Shown here: in pieces, positions 46,126 to 56,144 of the stretch
Layout of the letters: every line of letters starts with the position of its first letter
Position numbering within the stretch: position 1 is the stretch's first letter
Source of the DNA: MGBC114844 sp910585855
GTDB lineage: Bacteria > Bacillota > Clostridia > Lachnospirales > Lachnospiraceae
Direction: 5' to 3'
Assembly (NCBI GenBank): GCA_965646165.1
Contig: CBFFYP010000012.1
Location: 8,692-72,691, forward strand
Length of the DNA: 64,000 bases
The notes under the pieces: generated by a model
What the model was told of the DNA's origin: nothing
Databases searched by the model: none
Seen by the model: the letters and a program-made list of their open reading frames with translations, nothing else
Translations under genes and position numbers: made by a program

Positions 46126-48831
46126 CTAATCTTCATAAACTTTTATCTCTCCATTCTTTAAATTAATTTCTATAAATGCACTTTCCGTTCTTACTTGACT
46201 CCCCCTCCATGATGACAATACCAATTCATTAATTTTCATCAAACCACTAAGTTCACAATTAAACACTAAATAATCCTTGGTAGCAATTATATTATCATAG
46301 ACTACACCCGTTATTTTATAAACGGGAAATGTTTCTAGATAATTACTCTCCTTTACATATTCTTCCATACATTTCAATAAAATTTTCTCTAAATTTTGAT
46401 TAATCTTCTCTTCCAGCTTCTGATCAGATAAACCATGTATCACAGGTATGCTTACCTCTATTCCCTCCTTCTTTTCTATACAAACCCAATAGGTCGCTAT
46501 TTGTTCCAATTCTTCTTTTGTTTTCTTTTCATAAGTCATATCAAAAGTATAATTTGAATAGCAGGTATCAATAGAAGAAACCTCATATTGAATTTTAAGT
46601 TTTTCTGTTAAAACTCCCTCTTGAATTTGATAGATTGCTATCTCTCTATCACTATTTTCAAAAGGAATTTCTTTTTGCAGCATCAAAAAATTACAATTTT
46701 GATAATTTACTACAACCATCGGATCTACATATCGAATAGAAGTATCAAAATCCGGTTGGTAATAAGTAACCTGATAGTCCTTTTCTTCGTTTCCTAAATA
46801 AATCGCCAAACCAGCATCATTATATCCTCCATCCTCCGAACCATCAAATGTATCTCCTTTTACTTCCACATATTCAATTATATCTTCGATTCCATCCCCA
46901 TTTAAATCTGCTGCTATTAAAATTATCTCCTCTGTATCACTCAATTCCTCATAATACTCTTCACTCTCAGAGAAATGATGAAAAGCCAAACACCAATCTG
47001 CCATCGTCTTTCGTTCTCCCAAACTTATCGAACGAGATATCACATATTGTTCCATTTCCTCCATTCGATTCTCTTCCATTAATGTTTTATAGTATTCTCC
47101 AAATTCTTCTAACAACATCTTTTCGATTGGTATTCCATTTTTTCGATCCAAGGGATTTCCTCTTATTTGAAATTCTTTCTCCATGTCAAAATCTCTATAC
47201 AGTCCTATTTCTCCATTTTTTAAATCAATTTCTACAAACATAGTTACTGTTTCTATTCTCTTTACTATATCAAGACCCTGAAGAGTATAATCAAACAATA
47301 AATAATCCTTCGCAGCAATCATATTATTATAAATTGTACTTAAAACTCCCTTATAAAAAAGATATCCCTCTGCATAGCTTTCCATATTTTCTAATAAAAT
47401 CTTCTCCAAATTCTGATTAATCTTCTCTTCCAATTCTTGATTGGACAAACCATGTATCACTGGTATTCTTACGTCTATTCCCTCCTTCTTTTCCATACAA
47501 ACCAAATAATCTGCTGTTTGTTCTAACTCTTCTTTCGTCTTTTCTTCCTTTATCATCTCAAATGTATAGTTTGGATAATAAGTAACGGATACTACCGTTT
47601 CATAGCTTCCTTCCTGAATCCGATAACCTTCGATTCTTCCTATCAGATAATTTTCATCATAATATTTGAAAAAAGTAATATTCTTCCCCTCCCATGGTTC
47701 TACCCAAAATATCTGTGGAATCCACTTCCCCGACCAAATCTTTAATCCACAAAGTGTTTCAAAATCAACCCAATTTTCCCCATCCACTAAAATATAATCC
47801 AATCCTTGTTTTCCTTCTCCTAGAAATTCTCCTGTTCGATAGTAATACTTAGAACCCTCTGTCATCATACCAAGAATTTCAGCATCAGCCTTTCCATAAA
47901 TTTCTTCTTCTCCATCATTATCCAAATCACTATGATATTTCGATGTGATACTTGATCGAAAACCTGCACTCAAAAACTGCAATTTTCTATCTTTTTCATA
48001 TTTTTCCTTATAATCTTCACTCTGTTCTTTCCCTAACTTTTCTAATAACTCCAGTTCTTCTGCCTCTTCTTTTAAATGTTCTTCTGCCTCTCCTTGAAAT
48101 AATTCCTCATTTGCCGATTCCATATAATATTCTTTTGCATTTTGAGAAAATATTTTTGCTTTCTCTTCCATTCCTTCTTTACAATAAGTTACTTCTGTAT
48201 CAATAGAAGAAACCCTATACTGAATTTTAAGTTCTTCTGTTAAAATTCCATCCTGAATTTGATAGATTCCCATTTCCCTAATACGGTTTTCAAAAGGAAC
48301 ACTTTTTTGCAGTATCAAAAAAATACCATCTTGATAATTTACTACAAACATCGAATCCACATATCGAATATTCGTATCAAAATTCGATTGATAATAGGTA
48401 ATCTGATAATCCTTCTCTTCCTTTCCTAAATAAATCATTAAACCAGCATGATTATATGCTTCATATCTCTCGTCCACATATTCATATTCAATCACATCTT
48501 CGATTCCATCCCCATTTAAATCCGCTGCCGTTAAAATCCCTCCATCTGTCCATATCGTTGAAAAATCATATTCTTTATATACAAAAAAATGATGAAACGC
48601 AGGACACCAATCCGCCATTTCCCCTCCCTCTTCCCAACTTATAAAACGAGAGATAACATAGGGTTCTAACTCTTCTATACGATTCTCTTCTATTAATATC
48701 TTTAGATAATCGCCGAATTGCTCTAATACCGTTTCTTCTACCCTTGTTGTCTTTTCTAATTTCCATAAAAAACAACCAAATAAAATAAAACAAGCCATGA
48801 TCATAATCCATTTTTTCTTTTGCTTTTCCAT
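46126..48831 (-). CDS. Large secreted FG-GAP-like family protein with internal duplication
   Basis: 901 residues from the ATG at 48831 (MEKQKKKWIM), chosen over 48867 for its GGGAGAAG ribosome site and the match to the start of 44023-46047. Signal anchor WIMIMACFILFGCFLWKL. It contains two repeat units, each with an Asp loop (AADLNGDGIEDVIEYE and AADLNGDGIEDIIEYVE) and an IPVIHGLSNQELEEKINQNL-type segment. The first unit also has the SDLDNDGEEEIYGKAD insertion and cell-facing cysteines. The N-terminal coding region has been copied into spacers of the adjacent paralogue array. Confidence 0.7.
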   Translation of the reverse strand: MEKQKKKWIMIMACFILFGCFLWKLEKTTRVEETVLEQFGDYLKILIEENRIEELEPYVISRFISWEEGGEMADWCPAFHHFFVYKEYDFSTIWTDGGILTAADLNGDGIEDVIEYEYVDERYEAYNHAGLMIYLGKEEKDYQITYYQSNFDTNIRYVDSMFVVNYQDGIFLILQKSVPFENRIREMGIYQIQDGILTEELKIQYRVSSIDTEVTYCKEGMEEKAKIFSQNAKEYYMESANEELFQGEAEEHLKEEAEELELLEKLGKEQSEDYKEKYEKDRKLQFLSAGFRSSITSKYHSDLDNDGEEEIYGKADAEILGMMTEGSKYYYRTGEFLGEGKQGLDYILVDGENWVDFETLCGLKIWSGKWIPQIFWVEPWEGKNITFFKYYDENYLIGRIEGYRIQEGSYETVVSVTYYPNYTFEMIKEEKTKEELEQTADYLVCMEKKEGIDVRIPVIHGLSNQELEEKINQNLEKILLENMESYAEGYLFYKGVLSTIYNNMIAAKDYLLFDYTLQGLDIVKRIETVTMFVEIDLKNGEIGLYRDFDMEKEFQIRGNPLDRKNGIPIEKMLLEEFGEYYKTLMEENRMEEMEQYVISRSISLGERKTMADWCLAFHHFSESEEYYEELSDTEEIILIAADLNGDGIEDIIEYVEVKGDTFDGSEDGGYNDAGLAIYLGNEEKDYQVTYYQPDFDTSIRYVDPMVVVNYQNCNFLMLQKEIPFENSDREIAIYQIQEGVLTEKLKIQYEVSSIDTCYSNYTFDMTYEKKTKEELEQIATYWVCIEKKEGIEVSIPVIHGLSDQKLEEKINQNLEKILLKCMEEYVKESNYLETFPVYKITGVVYDNIIATKDYLVFNCELSGLMKINELVLSSWRGSQVRTESAFIEINLKNGEIKVYED

Positions 48832-48889
48832 TTTTACTTCTCCCACTCTTCTTTTCACTTCACCCAATGAAAATCTCTCTGTCTTTCAC

Positions 48890-49777
48890 TCACTCTTGAT
48901 TTTCTTGTATCTCCTCCTTTTCTATTTCTTCTGTTTTCTCACTCATCCTCTCTGCCTCACCTTCCACAATCTCATCATAATGAATCCGTTTAAACGGATA
49001 GCCATAATCTATTTTCTGTTTTTCTTTTAAATCAACCCCAAATTCTACATGCATATCCATTCCGCCTCTTCCCGTTTCCCAATATACGATTCCATTCCCT
49101 TTTTCCCAAACGATCAGCCAATAGCTTTTTGAACCCGTAAACTCAGGCATCCCTCTTGCCGAATCTTCTGGTATATATCTATAAATAATCCAATTCTCCT
49201 TTGTATTAACAAAAATATGATATCGATCTCCATCCTTTTCATCTATCTCCTCTTCACAACAGACAGTCCATGCTTCCTTCAAAAATTTCTCTTCATCTCT
49301 TTGTAACGTCCATTTTATTTTTCGATTTTGTTTTCTAGAAAATTCAAGACCTCGCTCCATATAAATAGTATCTTCTGTCACATAAAAATACCCCAGACAT
49401 CTCTGTCCCCATCCCAATCTTTCATCAGGATCAGAACGATCTAACTGATCTAATTCTAATGTATATAAAGTCCCATGTTCAAATGTACCTAATTTTTCAA
49501 TATTTAAATTAATATTCTGCCATATTCCCACATAAGTATGAAGATAAAAATATCCTTCATATTCTATTACTTTTTCCTCATTTTGATAAAAATAAGGATT
49601 TTGAACAAGCGGTTTTTTCTGCTCCTCCCCATTTCTTGAAACAGAAATATAAGCACTTGGAAGATGGCATAATTCATAAACAAAATGATTTTTAATATTA
49701 CAATATAAAATATAAATTGTTATAAATACTATGAAATAAATAAAAAATATTCTTTTTTCTATCAGCTTTATTATCAT
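48890..49777 (-). CDS. Tandem membrane-anchored paralogue P1 (candidate immunity)
   Basis: 295 residues from the ATG at 49777 (MIIKLIEKRIFF), with AAGGAAG before it; the in-frame start at 49816 lacks support. One membrane segment (FIYFIVFITIYILYCNI), then an external domain with YHLPSAYISVSRNGE-type opening, LHTYVGIWQNINLNIEKLG, RCLGYFYVTEDTIYM and DMHVEFGVDLKEKQKIDYG, and a Glu-rich tail. It is the copy farthest from the tip-lysozyme gene and almost identical to P6 in its external part. Immunity role inferred from array position and topology. Confidence 0.7.
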   Translation of the reverse strand: MIIKLIEKRIFFIYFIVFITIYILYCNIKNHFVYELCHLPSAYISVSRNGEEQKKPLVQNPYFYQNEEKVIEYEGYFYLHTYVGIWQNINLNIEKLGTFEHGTLYTLELDQLDRSDPDERLGWGQRCLGYFYVTEDTIYMERGLEFSRKQNRKIKWTLQRDEEKFLKEAWTVCCEEEIDEKDGDRYHIFVNTKENWIIYRYIPEDSARGMPEFTGSKSYWLIVWEKGNGIVYWETGRGGMDMHVEFGVDLKEKQKIDYGYPFKRIHYDEIVEGEAERMSEKTEEIEKEEIQENQE

Positions 49778-49956
49778 AACAACTTCCTTCTTATTTTTTA
49801 TTCTTCCCATTCTCATTTCATATCTTAAATTTCTCCCATCTCAAATAATAAATAGTCTTTTTTAGATAATCGCCGAATTGTTCTATTACTGTTTCTTTTA
49901 CCCTTGTTGTTTTTTCTAATTTTCATAAAAAAACAACCAAGTAAAATAAAACAAAC

Positions 49957-50847
49957 TCACTCTTGATTTTCTTGTATCTCCTCTTTTTCTATTTCTTCTG
50001 TTTTCTCATTCGTCCTCTCTGCCTCACCTTCCGCAATCTCATCATAATGAATAGTTTTAAAAGGATATCCATAATCTATTTTCTGTTTTTCTTTTAAATC
50101 AACCCCAAATTCTACATGCATATCCATTCCACCTCTTCCTCTTTCCCAATATACAATTCCATTCCCTTTTTCCCAAACAATCAGCCAATAGGTTTTTGAA
50201 CCCGTAAACTCAGGCATCCCTCTTGCTGAATCTTCTGGTATACTTCTATAAATAATCCAATTCCCCTTTGTATTAACAAAAGTATGATATTGGTCTCCCT
50301 CCTTTTCATCTATCTCTTCTTCACAACAAACAATCCTTGCTTTCTTCAAAAATTTCTCCTCATCTCTTTGTAACGTCCATTTTATTTTTCGATTTTGTTT
50401 TCTAGAAAATTCACGATCTTGATACATATAAATAGTATCTTCTGTCACATAAAAATACCCCAGACATCTCTGTTCCCATCCCAATCTTTCGTAAGGGTCA
50501 GAGCGATCTAACTGATCTAATTTTAATGTATATAACGTTCCATGTTCAAATGTACCTAATTTTTTAATATTTAAATTAATATTCTGCCATATTCCCACAT
50601 AAGTATGAAGATAAAAATATCCTTCATATTCTATTACTTTTTCCTGATTTTGATAAAAATAAGGATTTCGAACAGAAGGTTTTTTCTGCTCCTCCCCATT
50701 TCTTGAAACAGAAATATAAGCACTTGGAAGATGGTATAATTCATAAACAAAATAATTTTTAATATTACAATATAAAATATAAATTGTTATAAATACTATG
50801 AAATAAATAAAAAATATTCTTTTTTTCTCAACTTTATTATCTATCAT
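49957..50847 (-). CDS. Tandem membrane-anchored paralogue P2
   Basis: 296 residues (MIDNKVEKKRIFF start with AAGGAAG). The same architecture as P1. From about residue 60 on it is nearly identical to P3 and P4, pointing to recent duplication or gene conversion among the three. The external domain carries the YERLGWEQRCLGYFYVTEDT variant and VCCEEEIDEKEGDQYHTF. The spacer before it (50848-51026) holds a relic of the start of the 46126-type gene. Unknown function, inferred immunity. Confidence 0.7.
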   Translation of the reverse strand: MIDNKVEKKRIFFIYFIVFITIYILYCNIKNYFVYELYHLPSAYISVSRNGEEQKKPSVRNPYFYQNQEKVIEYEGYFYLHTYVGIWQNINLNIKKLGTFEHGTLYTLKLDQLDRSDPYERLGWEQRCLGYFYVTEDTIYMYQDREFSRKQNRKIKWTLQRDEEKFLKKARIVCCEEEIDEKEGDQYHTFVNTKGNWIIYRSIPEDSARGMPEFTGSKTYWLIVWEKGNGIVYWERGRGGMDMHVEFGVDLKEKQKIDYGYPFKTIHYDEIAEGEAERTNEKTEEIEKEEIQENQE

Positions 50848-51026
50848 AGCAACTTCCTTCTTAATTTTTTATTCTTCCCATTCCCATTTCGTATCTTGAA
50901 TTTCTCCCATCTCAAATAATAAATAATCTTTTTTAGATAATCGCCGAATTGTTCTAATACCATTTCTCCTACCCTTATTATCTTTTCTAATTTCCATAAA
51001 AAACAACCAAGTAAAATAAAACAAAC

Positions 51027-51914
51027 TCACTCTTGATTTTCTTGTATCTCCTCTTTTTCTATTTCTTCTGTTTTCTCATTCGTCCTCTCTGCCTCACCTT
51101 CCGCAATCTCATCATAATGAATAGTTTTAAAAGGATATCCATAATCTATTTTCTGTTTTTCTTTTAAATCAACCCCAAATTCTACATGCATATCCATTCC
51201 ACCTCTTCCTCTTTCCCAATATACAATTCCATTCCCTTTTTCCCAAACAATCAGCCAATAGGTTTTTGAACCCGTAAACTCAGGCATCCCTCTTGCTGAA
51301 TCTTCTGGTATACTTCTATAAATAATCCAATTCCCCTTTGTATTAACAAAAGTATGATATTGGTCTCCCTCCTTTTCATCTATCTCTTCTTCACAACAAA
51401 CAATCCTTGCTTTCTTCAAAAATTTCTCCTCATCTCTTTGTAACGTCCATTTTATTTTTCGATTTTGTTTTCTAGAAAATTCACGATCTTGATACATATA
51501 AATAGTATCTTCTGTCACATAAAAATACCCCAGACATCTCTGTTCCCATCCCAATCTTTCGTAAGGGTCAGAGCGATCTAACTGATCTAATTTTAATGTA
51601 TATAACGTTCCATGTTCAAATGTACCTAATTTTTTAATATTTAAATTAATATTCTGCCATATTCCCACATAAGTATGAAGATAAAAATATCCTTCATATT
51701 CCACCACTTTTTCCTGATTTTGATAAAAATAAGGATTTCGAACAGGAGGTTTTTTCTGCTCCTCTCCATTTCTTGAAACAGAAATATAACCATTTGGAAG
51801 ACGATATAATTTATATCCAAAAATACTTTTCCAAACACAAAAAAGAACACATATTATAATCCATAACTTTAAGAAAATAAAAAATGAGGATGGGCTTATT
51901 TCTTTTCCTTTCAT
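51027..51914 (-). CDS. Tandem membrane-anchored paralogue P3
   Basis: 295 residues. The N-terminus differs from P1/P2/P6: MKGKEISPSSFFIFLKLWII followed by ICVLFCVWKSIFGYKLYRLP, a different anchor joined to the common external domain. P4 shares this anchor. The change lies at about residue 40, as if the anchor module was swapped by recombination. The rest matches P2 closely. A good ribosome site (GAAAGGAAATT) precedes it. Confidence 0.7.
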   Translation of the reverse strand: MKGKEISPSSFFIFLKLWIIICVLFCVWKSIFGYKLYRLPNGYISVSRNGEEQKKPPVRNPYFYQNQEKVVEYEGYFYLHTYVGIWQNINLNIKKLGTFEHGTLYTLKLDQLDRSDPYERLGWEQRCLGYFYVTEDTIYMYQDREFSRKQNRKIKWTLQRDEEKFLKKARIVCCEEEIDEKEGDQYHTFVNTKGNWIIYRSIPEDSARGMPEFTGSKTYWLIVWEKGNGIVYWERGRGGMDMHVEFGVDLKEKQKIDYGYPFKTIHYDEIAEGEAERTNEKTEEIEKEEIQENQE

Positions 51915-52002
51915 AATAATTTCCTTTCATATTTAATCCTCCCACTCTTCTTTTCACTTCACCTAATAAGAATCTCTCTGTCTTTCACTCACTCTTAAAC
52001 TC

Positions 52003-52884
52003 TTAGTTTTCTTGCATTTCCTCCTTTTCTATTTCTTCTGTTTTCTCACTCATCCTTTCTGCCTCGCCTTCAGCAATCTTATCATAATGAATAGTTTTAA
52101 AAGGATATCCATAATCTATTTTCTGTTTTTCTTTTAAATCAACCCCAAATTCTACATGCATATCCATTCCACCTCTTCCTCTTTCCCAATATACAATTCC
52201 ATTCCCTTTTTCCCAAACAATCAGCCAATAGGTTTTTGAACCCGTAAACTCAGGCATCCCTCTTGCTGAATCTTCTGGTATACTTCTATAAATAATCCAA
52301 TTCCCCTTTGTATTAACAAAAGTATGATATTGGTCTCCCTCCTTTTCATCTATCTCTTCTTCACAACAAACAATCCTTGCTTTCTTCAAAAATTTCTCCT
52401 CATCTCTTTGTAACGTCCATTTTATTTTTCGATTTTGTTTTCTAGAAAATTCACGATCTTGATACATATAAATAGTATCTTCTGTCACATAAAAATACCC
52501 CAGACATCTCTGTTCCCATCCCAATCTTTCGTAAGGGTCAGAGCGATCTAACTGATCTAATTTTAATGTATATAATGTTCCATGTTCAAATGTACCTAAT
52601 TTTTTAATATTTAAATTAATATTCTGCCATATTCCTACATAAGTATGAAGATAAAAATATCCTTCATATTCTACTACTTTTTCCTGATTTTGATAAAAAT
52701 AAGGATTTCGAACAGGAGATTTTTTCTGCTCCTCTCCATTTCTTAAAACAGAAATATAACCATTTGGAAGACGATATAATTTATATCCAAAAATACTTTT
52801 CCAAACACAAAAAAGAACACATATTATAATCCATAACTTTAAAAAAATAAAAAATGGGGATGGGCTTATTTCTTTTCCTTTCAT
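52003..52884 (-). CDS. Tandem membrane-anchored paralogue P4
   Basis: 293 residues with the P3-type anchor (MKGKEISPSPFFIFLKLWII). The external domain is almost identical to P3, differing by a few residues and a shorter Glu-rich tail ending KEEMQEN. The spacer between P3 and P4 (51915-52002) lacks the 46126-type relic coding piece but carries sequence resembling the region just upstream of that gene, so the duplication endpoints differ here. Confidence 0.7.
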   Translation of the reverse strand: MKGKEISPSPFFIFLKLWIIICVLFCVWKSIFGYKLYRLPNGYISVLRNGEEQKKSPVRNPYFYQNQEKVVEYEGYFYLHTYVGIWQNINLNIKKLGTFEHGTLYTLKLDQLDRSDPYERLGWEQRCLGYFYVTEDTIYMYQDREFSRKQNRKIKWTLQRDEEKFLKKARIVCCEEEIDEKEGDQYHTFVNTKGNWIIYRSIPEDSARGMPEFTGSKTYWLIVWEKGNGIVYWERGRGGMDMHVEFGVDLKEKQKIDYGYPFKTIHYDKIAEGEAERMSEKTEEIEKEEMQEN

Positions 52885-53006
52885 AATAGTTTCCTTTTAT
52901 AAATAATCTTTTTTAGATAATCGCCGAATTGTTCTAATACTATTTCTTCTACCCTTGTTGTCTTTTCTAATTTCCATAAAAAACAACCAAGTAAAGTAAA
53001 ACAACC

Positions 53007-53893
53007 TCACTCTTGATTTTCTTGTATCTCCTTCTTTTCTATTTCTTCTGTTTTCTCACTCATCCTCTCTGCCTCATCTTCCGCAATCTCATCTAGATGA
53101 AATAACTTATAGGGATACCCATAATCTATTTTCTGTTTTTCTTTTAAATCCACTCCAAATTCTACATGCATATCCATATCCCCTCTCCCACGAACATAAT
53201 AAACCAATCCCTTTCCTTTTTCCCAAACCAACAATAAATAATCTTTTGAACCATAAAAATATATTTCTCTTGAAACACTTGGTGGAAAATTGCGATAAAT
53301 TCTTCTATTATTATTTACCTCTACATATTTATACTCACTCCCATCTTTCGTTAATTCTGTTCCCTCTTCACAACAAACAATACTTACCTTATTTAAAAAT
53401 TTTTCCTCACTTCTTTGTAAAATCCATTTCATTTTTCTATTATCTTTTTTTCAAATCCACTTGCTCCTCTCATATAAATAGCATCTTCTGTCACATAATA
53501 ATATCCAATATATTTCCGTTCCGATGTCAGCATCTCATAAGGATCGGTTGTATCCAATTCATCCAATTCTAATGTATATAATGTTCCATGTTCAAATGTA
53601 CCCAATTTTGTAATATTTAAATTAATATTTTGTCTGATTACCCTATATGTATGAAGATAAAAATATCCTTCATATTCCACCACTTTTTCCTGATTTTGAT
53701 AAAAATAAGGATTTCGAACAAGAGATTTTTTCTGCTCCTCCCCATTTCTTGAAACAGAAATATAAGCACTTGGAAGATGGCATAATTCATAAGCAAAATG
53801 ATTTTTAATATTACAATATAAAATATAAATTGTTATAAATACTATGAAATAAATAAAAAATATTCTTTTTTTCTCAACTTTATTATCTATCAT
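53007..53893 (-). pseudogene. Tandem paralogue P5, split by a frameshift at a slippery heptamer
   Basis: The first frame (from ATG 53893, MIDNKVEKKRIFF) reads through the anchor and LELDELDTTDPYEMLTSERK to GFEKKIIEK then stops at 53429. The second (53007-53432) continues MKWILQRSEEKFLNKVSIVC to the usual Glu-rich end. At 53444-53450 the zero-frame codons are gaA AAA AAG, and a -1 shift there gives EKKDNRKMKWILQRSEEKF, matching the paralogues. It may be a one-base homopolymer loss, or a product made by ribosomal frameshifting. P5 is also the most diverged member. Confidence 0.75.
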
Positions 53894-54072
53894 AGCAACT
53901 TCCTTTTTATTTTTTATTCTTCCCATTCTCATTTCGTGTCTTGAATTTCTCCCATCTCAAATAATAAATAATCTTTTTTAGATAATCGCCGAATTGTTCT
54001 AATACTGTTTCTTCTACCCTTATTGTCTTTTCTAATTTCCATAAAAAAACAACCAAGTAAAATAAAACAAAC

Positions 54073-54960
54073 TCACTCTTGATTTCCTTGTATTTCCTCC
54101 TTTTCTATTTCTTCTGTCTTCTCACTCATCCTCTCTGCCTCACCTTCCACAATCTCATCATAATGAATACGTTTAAAAGGATAGCCATAATCTATTTTCT
54201 GTTTTTCTTTTAGATCAACCCCAAATTCTACATGCATATCCATTCCACCTCTTCCCGTTTCCCAATATACAATTCCATTTCCTTTTTCCCAAACGATCAG
54301 CCAATAGCTTTTTGAACCCGTAAACTCAGGCATCCCTCTTGCCGAATCTTCTGGTATATATCTATAAATAATCCAATTCTCCTTTGTATTAACAAAAATA
54401 TGATATCGATCTCCATCCTTTTCATCTATCTCCTCTTCACAACAGACAGTCCATGCTTCCTTCAAAAATTTCTCTTCATCTCTTTGTAACGTCCATTTTA
54501 TTTTTCGATTTTGTTTTCTAGAAAATTCAAGACCTCGCTCCATATAAATAGTATCTTCTGTCACATAAAAATACCCCAGACATCTCTGTCCCCATCCCAA
54601 TCTTTCATCAGGATCAGAACGATCTAACTGATCTAATTCTAATGTATATAAAGTCCCATGTTCAAATGTACCTAATTTTTCAATATTTAAATTAATATTC
54701 TGCCATATTCCCACATAAGTATGAAGATAAAAATATCCTTCATATTCTATTACTTTTTCCCGATTTTGATAAAAATAAGGATTTTGAACAGGCGTTTTTT
54801 TCTGCTCCTCCCCATTTCTTGAAACAGAAATATAGGCACTTGGAAGATGGCATAATTCATAAGCAAAATGATTGTTAATATTACAATATAAAATATAAAT
54901 TGTTATAACTATCATGAAATAAATAAAAAACATTCTTTTTTTAATCGGCTTTATTATCAT
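54073..54960 (-). CDS. Tandem membrane-anchored paralogue P6, next to the tip-lysozyme
   Basis: 295 residues from the ATG at 54960 (MIIKPIKKRMFF, AAGGAAG ribosome site); the longer frame to 55026 runs into the upstream gene. Anchor FIYFMIVITIYILYCNI, external domain LHTYVGIWQNINLNIEKLG and DMHVEFGVDLKEKQKIDYG, Glu-rich tail. It begins 20 bp after the stop of the DUF4280-lysozyme gene, so it is the prime candidate for the cognate immunity protein facing the cell wall, with P1-P5 as expanded copies. Confidence 0.75.
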   Translation of the reverse strand: MIIKPIKKRMFFIYFMIVITIYILYCNINNHFAYELCHLPSAYISVSRNGEEQKKTPVQNPYFYQNREKVIEYEGYFYLHTYVGIWQNINLNIEKLGTFEHGTLYTLELDQLDRSDPDERLGWGQRCLGYFYVTEDTIYMERGLEFSRKQNRKIKWTLQRDEEKFLKEAWTVCCEEEIDEKDGDRYHIFVNTKENWIIYRYIPEDSARGMPEFTGSKSYWLIVWEKGNGIVYWETGRGGMDMHVEFGVDLKEKQKIDYGYPFKRIHYDEIVEGEAERMSEKTEEIEKEEIQGNQE

Positions 54961-54980
54961 AACAACTTCCTTCTTATTTT

Positions 54981-56144
54981 TTATTCCTGATTTAACAAAG
55001 TAAGTAATATCAGATACGCTCCACAATTTTGATATATTGCTTCCGCATCATAATGATAATCAGAAGTATATAAACCTTTTTCATATATATTTGTACCATT
55101 ATAAACACAAGCTTTTCTTCCTTTATCCTTATCATCCCATCCATTATAAACTGCTGCAAAAGCTGTCATTGCTATTAAATCTTTACTTTCTGGCGTCAAC
55201 CTTAAATTTCTGGCTCTCCCAATAAGATAATTACCCTTTCCTTTCAAAGCATCTACTGCTGCAATATCAAATTCTCCTTTTTCCATAAGATCTGGTTCAG
55301 GATAAATCGTATTTATTTTCCCAAGTTCCATTCCATTATGCAAATAAACATCAAATGTTTCATTTAAAAAATCTTGTGCATTTTCCTCATAATGAATAGC
55401 TGCAATCAGTTCAGGCGGAATATAGCCATTTTCTTTAGAAATCTTTTCATACCTCTCTTTATTTCTATTATAAACTTCTTTTATTTTTACTAATGTATCT
55501 CCAAAACGTTCTTCATCTATTTCTGTAACCTGAAAAATATATTGTGCCGTCAATCGATAGGTTTCATTCTTTTCATATAATTCTTCATCCAATATTAAAT
55601 CTAATCTTTGTTCAAATGATGCTTTTATTTGAATTTTCAAGTCTGTTTGTCCATTATTACAAAAATAAATAATGCCACCATATTTTGTACAAATCATATA
55701 AGAATCTTCACAAACAAATTTCTTTTCTTCTCCTTCACCATTTTTACTAATTACTCTCTGCCATGTTCCCCCTGCTATAGATTTCTTATCTACACTACAC
55801 TTAAATTTTTCTTCTTTTGATGCCTTCATACATCCTGAAAAAGTCCGATTCAATTCAATATCTGTCTGATTTAACAATCCAAACGATCCAATATGAACTA
55901 ATGCACGATTTTTTACTATATGTACTGGTTCTGAACTACGAAATGCATACTGGCACATTACACGTGCATCACAAGTACAATAAGCTTCTTTTTCTTCTAT
56001 TATTTTCTTTCTCCATATAGCTTCTATAATTGCTTCCTTTACAACAGTTTCAAACTTTGCTTCCTGATCATATTTCTCCTTATCCTCCGTCATCTGTTCT
56101 AAAATATAAACAATCAAATCAAATGCTTCTTTATTTGAATCCAT
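54981..56144 (-). CDS. DUF4280/PAAR-like tip fused to lysozyme-like effector
   Basis: 387 residues. After a helical lead (1-50), residues 54-165 show the Cys-rich DUF4280 PAAR-like pattern: YCTCDARVMC, SFGLLNQTDIELNRTFSGC, GGTWQRVIS and CEDSYMICTKYGGIIYFCNN. Residues 240-310 contain PPELIAAIHYEENAQDF and VYLHNGMELG, the motif of peptidoglycan hydrolases in which AAIHYxES is followed by LHNG, with Glu253/254 as catalytic candidates. It would sharpen the spike and carry a wall-cleaving domain. No signal peptide is present, as expected for an injected effector. The paralogue array P6-P1 follows at once. Confidence 0.8.
   Translation of the reverse strand: MDSNKEAFDLIVYILEQMTEDKEKYDQEAKFETVVKEAIIEAIWRKKIIEEKEAYCTCDARVMCQYAFRSSEPVHIVKNRALVHIGSFGLLNQTDIELNRTFSGCMKASKEEKFKCSVDKKSIAGGTWQRVISKNGEGEEKKFVCEDSYMICTKYGGIIYFCNNGQTDLKIQIKASFEQRLDLILDEELYEKNETYRLTAQYIFQVTEIDEERFGDTLVKIKEVYNRNKERYEKISKENGYIPPELIAAIHYEENAQDFLNETFDVYLHNGMELGKINTIYPEPDLMEKGEFDIAAVDALKGKGNYLIGRARNLRLTPESKDLIAMTAFAAVYNGWDDKDKGRKACVYNGTNIYEKGLYTSDYHYDAEAIYQNCGAYLILLTLLNQE

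Larger units (their letters stand above)
48890..54960 (-). repeat. Six-unit tandem gene array with relic-bearing spacers
   Basis: Units start at 49777, 50847, 51914, 52884, 53893 and 54960, spaced 970-1070 bp. Several spacers (49817-49956, 50848-51026, 52885-53006, 53933-54072) carry minus-strand readings such as KLEKTTRV and EQFGDYLKK, which are the N-terminal codons of the 46126-type gene. The repeated unit is thus a paralogue gene plus the beginning of its downstream neighbour, as expected from repeated unequal crossing-over. Confidence 0.8.
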
